Source: a virus
IMG/VR virus record: IMGVR_UViG_3300020438_000268
Coordinates: 1-24,304 of that record
Strand: one strand, 5' to 3'
Length of the DNA stretch: 24,304 bases
The translations under genes and the position numbers were made by a program. The notes beneath the pieces were generated by a model. That model was not told the DNA's origin and did not search any database. It saw only the letters and a program-made list of their open reading frames with translations. Positions 23,922 through 24,304 of this stretch are shown one piece after another. The first letter of the stretch is position 1. Each line of letters starts with the position of its first letter.

Positions 23922-23950
23922 ATCATACTCTATTATCTATACTTTGTCAA
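23922..23950 (-). promoter_or_regulatory. Sigma-70-type promoter for the glycosyltransferase unit
   Basis: The minus strand carries TTGACA (23945-23950), a 17-base spacer and TATGAT (23922-23927): a perfect -35 box, optimal spacing and a -10 box with one mismatch. The predicted start is about 7 bases further on, near 23914, leaving a leader of about 14 bases before the ATG at 23900. The -35 box overlaps the TGA stop of the upstream 55-aa gene. This is the host-polymerase type of promoter used for early phage genes. Confidence 0.8.
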
Positions 23951-24114
23951 TATGATGCATCGACCATCTCAGGTTCGTTTAACTTTTCATATGTTAAATC
24001 TTCTGTAAAATACGACTTGTATATCCGTCTCCATATTATATTAAACTCCCACTCAGTTAAATCTTTAAACAAACAGTTGTTCTGTAAGTATATGTGATAA
24101 GTTGGATTAGTCAT
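23947..24114 (-). CDS. Small conserved hypothetical protein, 55 aa
   Basis: 55 aa starting MTNPTYHIYLQNNCLFKDLT, then EWEFNIIWRRIYKSYFTEDL and a C-terminus ending MVDASY. The pattern (short N-terminal strand, C-L-F-K-x-L-T-x-x-E-F, aromatic helix) resembles small hypothetical proteins of T4-like cyanophages. An upstream in-frame ATG at 24138 would add eight residues (MRLFSRRK). I prefer 24114 because the family I recall begins near here and because it gives a typical 8-base overlap with the stop of the AbrB-like gene. Its stop codon lies inside the -35 box of the next promoter. Function unknown. Confidence 0.75.
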   Translation of the reverse strand: MTNPTYHIYLQNNCLFKDLTEWEFNIIWRRIYKSYFTEDLTYEKLNEPEMVDASY

Positions 24115-24280
24115 CTTTCTCCGTGAGAATAATCTCACCTTTATCTATGCTCCACTTTAACACAAGATCTTCATACCAGTCAAGTTCATTGATTACTTCT
24201 TCAGGTATTGTCACATGATATCTGTCAGTTACTGGATCGATCTCTATGCTGCTAAAAATATCATCGAAATTTTTTTTCAT
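24107..24280 (-). CDS. AbrB/MazE-like swapped-hairpin protein, 57 aa
   Basis: 57 aa. Residues about 20-55 (RYHVTIPEEVINELDWYEDL, then a beta strand, then DKGEIILTEKDD) follow the AbrB/SpoVT/MazE pattern: a beta strand, T-I-P-x-E-(V/I), a short helix ending in Leu/Trp, a Gly-Asp-like turn (here Tyr-Glu-Asp), then two strands ending G-x-I-I-L. In bacteria such domains dimerise into swapped-hairpin beta barrels that bind DNA (AbrB transition regulators, MazE antitoxins). No toxin-like partner is apparent: the next gene is the 55-aa unknown, overlapping by 8 bases. The frame is open to the window edge, so a longer N-terminus is possible, but the ATG at 24280 gives a compact complete domain. Role inferred: transcriptional regulator or antitoxin-like protein. 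Confidence 0.75.
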   Translation of the reverse strand: MKKNFDDIFSSIEIDPVTDRYHVTIPEEVINELDWYEDLVLKWSIDKGEIILTEKDD

Positions 24281-24304
24281 ATTATATGAACCCTGTGGTC
24301 GTTT
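24281..24304 (-). other. Possible 3' end of an upstream gene at the window edge
   Basis: These 24 bases hold two candidate minus-strand gene ends: TTGFI followed by TAA at 24284-24282, giving the TAA-T-ATG junction seen twice elsewhere here, or NDHRVHII followed by TGA at 24279-24277, giving an ATGA overlap. Too little sequence is present to choose or to name the gene. Confidence 0.3.

Noticed and set aside
24279-24284. TATAAT-like -10 box directly before the AbrB-like ATG
   Set aside because: A transcript from it would start inside the gene. The match is better explained by the TAATATG stop/start junction.

Overview
This window looks like part of the genome of a T4-like marine myovirus. It most resembles cyanophages of Prochlorococcus or Synechococcus, although an AT-rich pelagiphage cannot be excluded. 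The DNA is very AT-rich. Every gene I accept lies on the minus strand, with junctions of a few bases or short overlaps. The T4 baseplate-wedge order 25-6-7-8 can be recognised, so transcription runs from high to low coordinates.

Layout in transcription order. (1) 24304-22519 is a run of small genes: a 57-aa AbrB/MazE-like protein, a 55-aa unknown, a GT-A glycosyltransferase-like protein preceded by a near-consensus sigma-70 promoter, a 54-aa unknown, a 99-aa unknown and a 48-aa very basic peptide. The run ends at a strong intrinsic terminator with a UUCG loop (22484-22514). (2) A perfect T4-type late promoter TATAAATA (22461-22468) starts the structural cluster: gp25 (132 aa), gp6 (633 aa) and a 4329-aa giant. 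The giant's N-terminus carries the gp7 signature, and the rest is a string of repeated modules including a YHYH domain. (3) A second TATAAATA lies in the only sizeable gap of the structural cluster (7091-7141). It precedes gp8 (543 aa) and a DUF4815-type virion protein that runs off the left edge and sits where T4 has genes 9 and 10.

How the genes work together: gp25, gp6, gp7-like and gp8 should build the baseplate wedge around the tail tube. The giant gp7-like protein and the DUF4815 protein probably add large peripheral or fibre-like parts. The glycosyltransferase could modify host or phage glycans. The small genes look like an earlier-expressed accessory block, cut off from the late operon by the terminator/promoter pair.

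The most interesting part is the gp7-like giant. It is about four times the size of T4 gp7 and carries several interleaved repeat families. One of them (a Gly-Gly-x-Gly-Tyr module) also occurs inside gp8 and at the visible end of the DUF4815 protein, so neighbouring virion genes share building blocks. Apart from the 84-bp (22435-22518) and 51-bp (7091-7141) gaps and the 46-bp promoter gap before the glycosyltransferase, there is essentially no non-coding DNA. I saw no tRNA, CRISPR array or insertion sequence.
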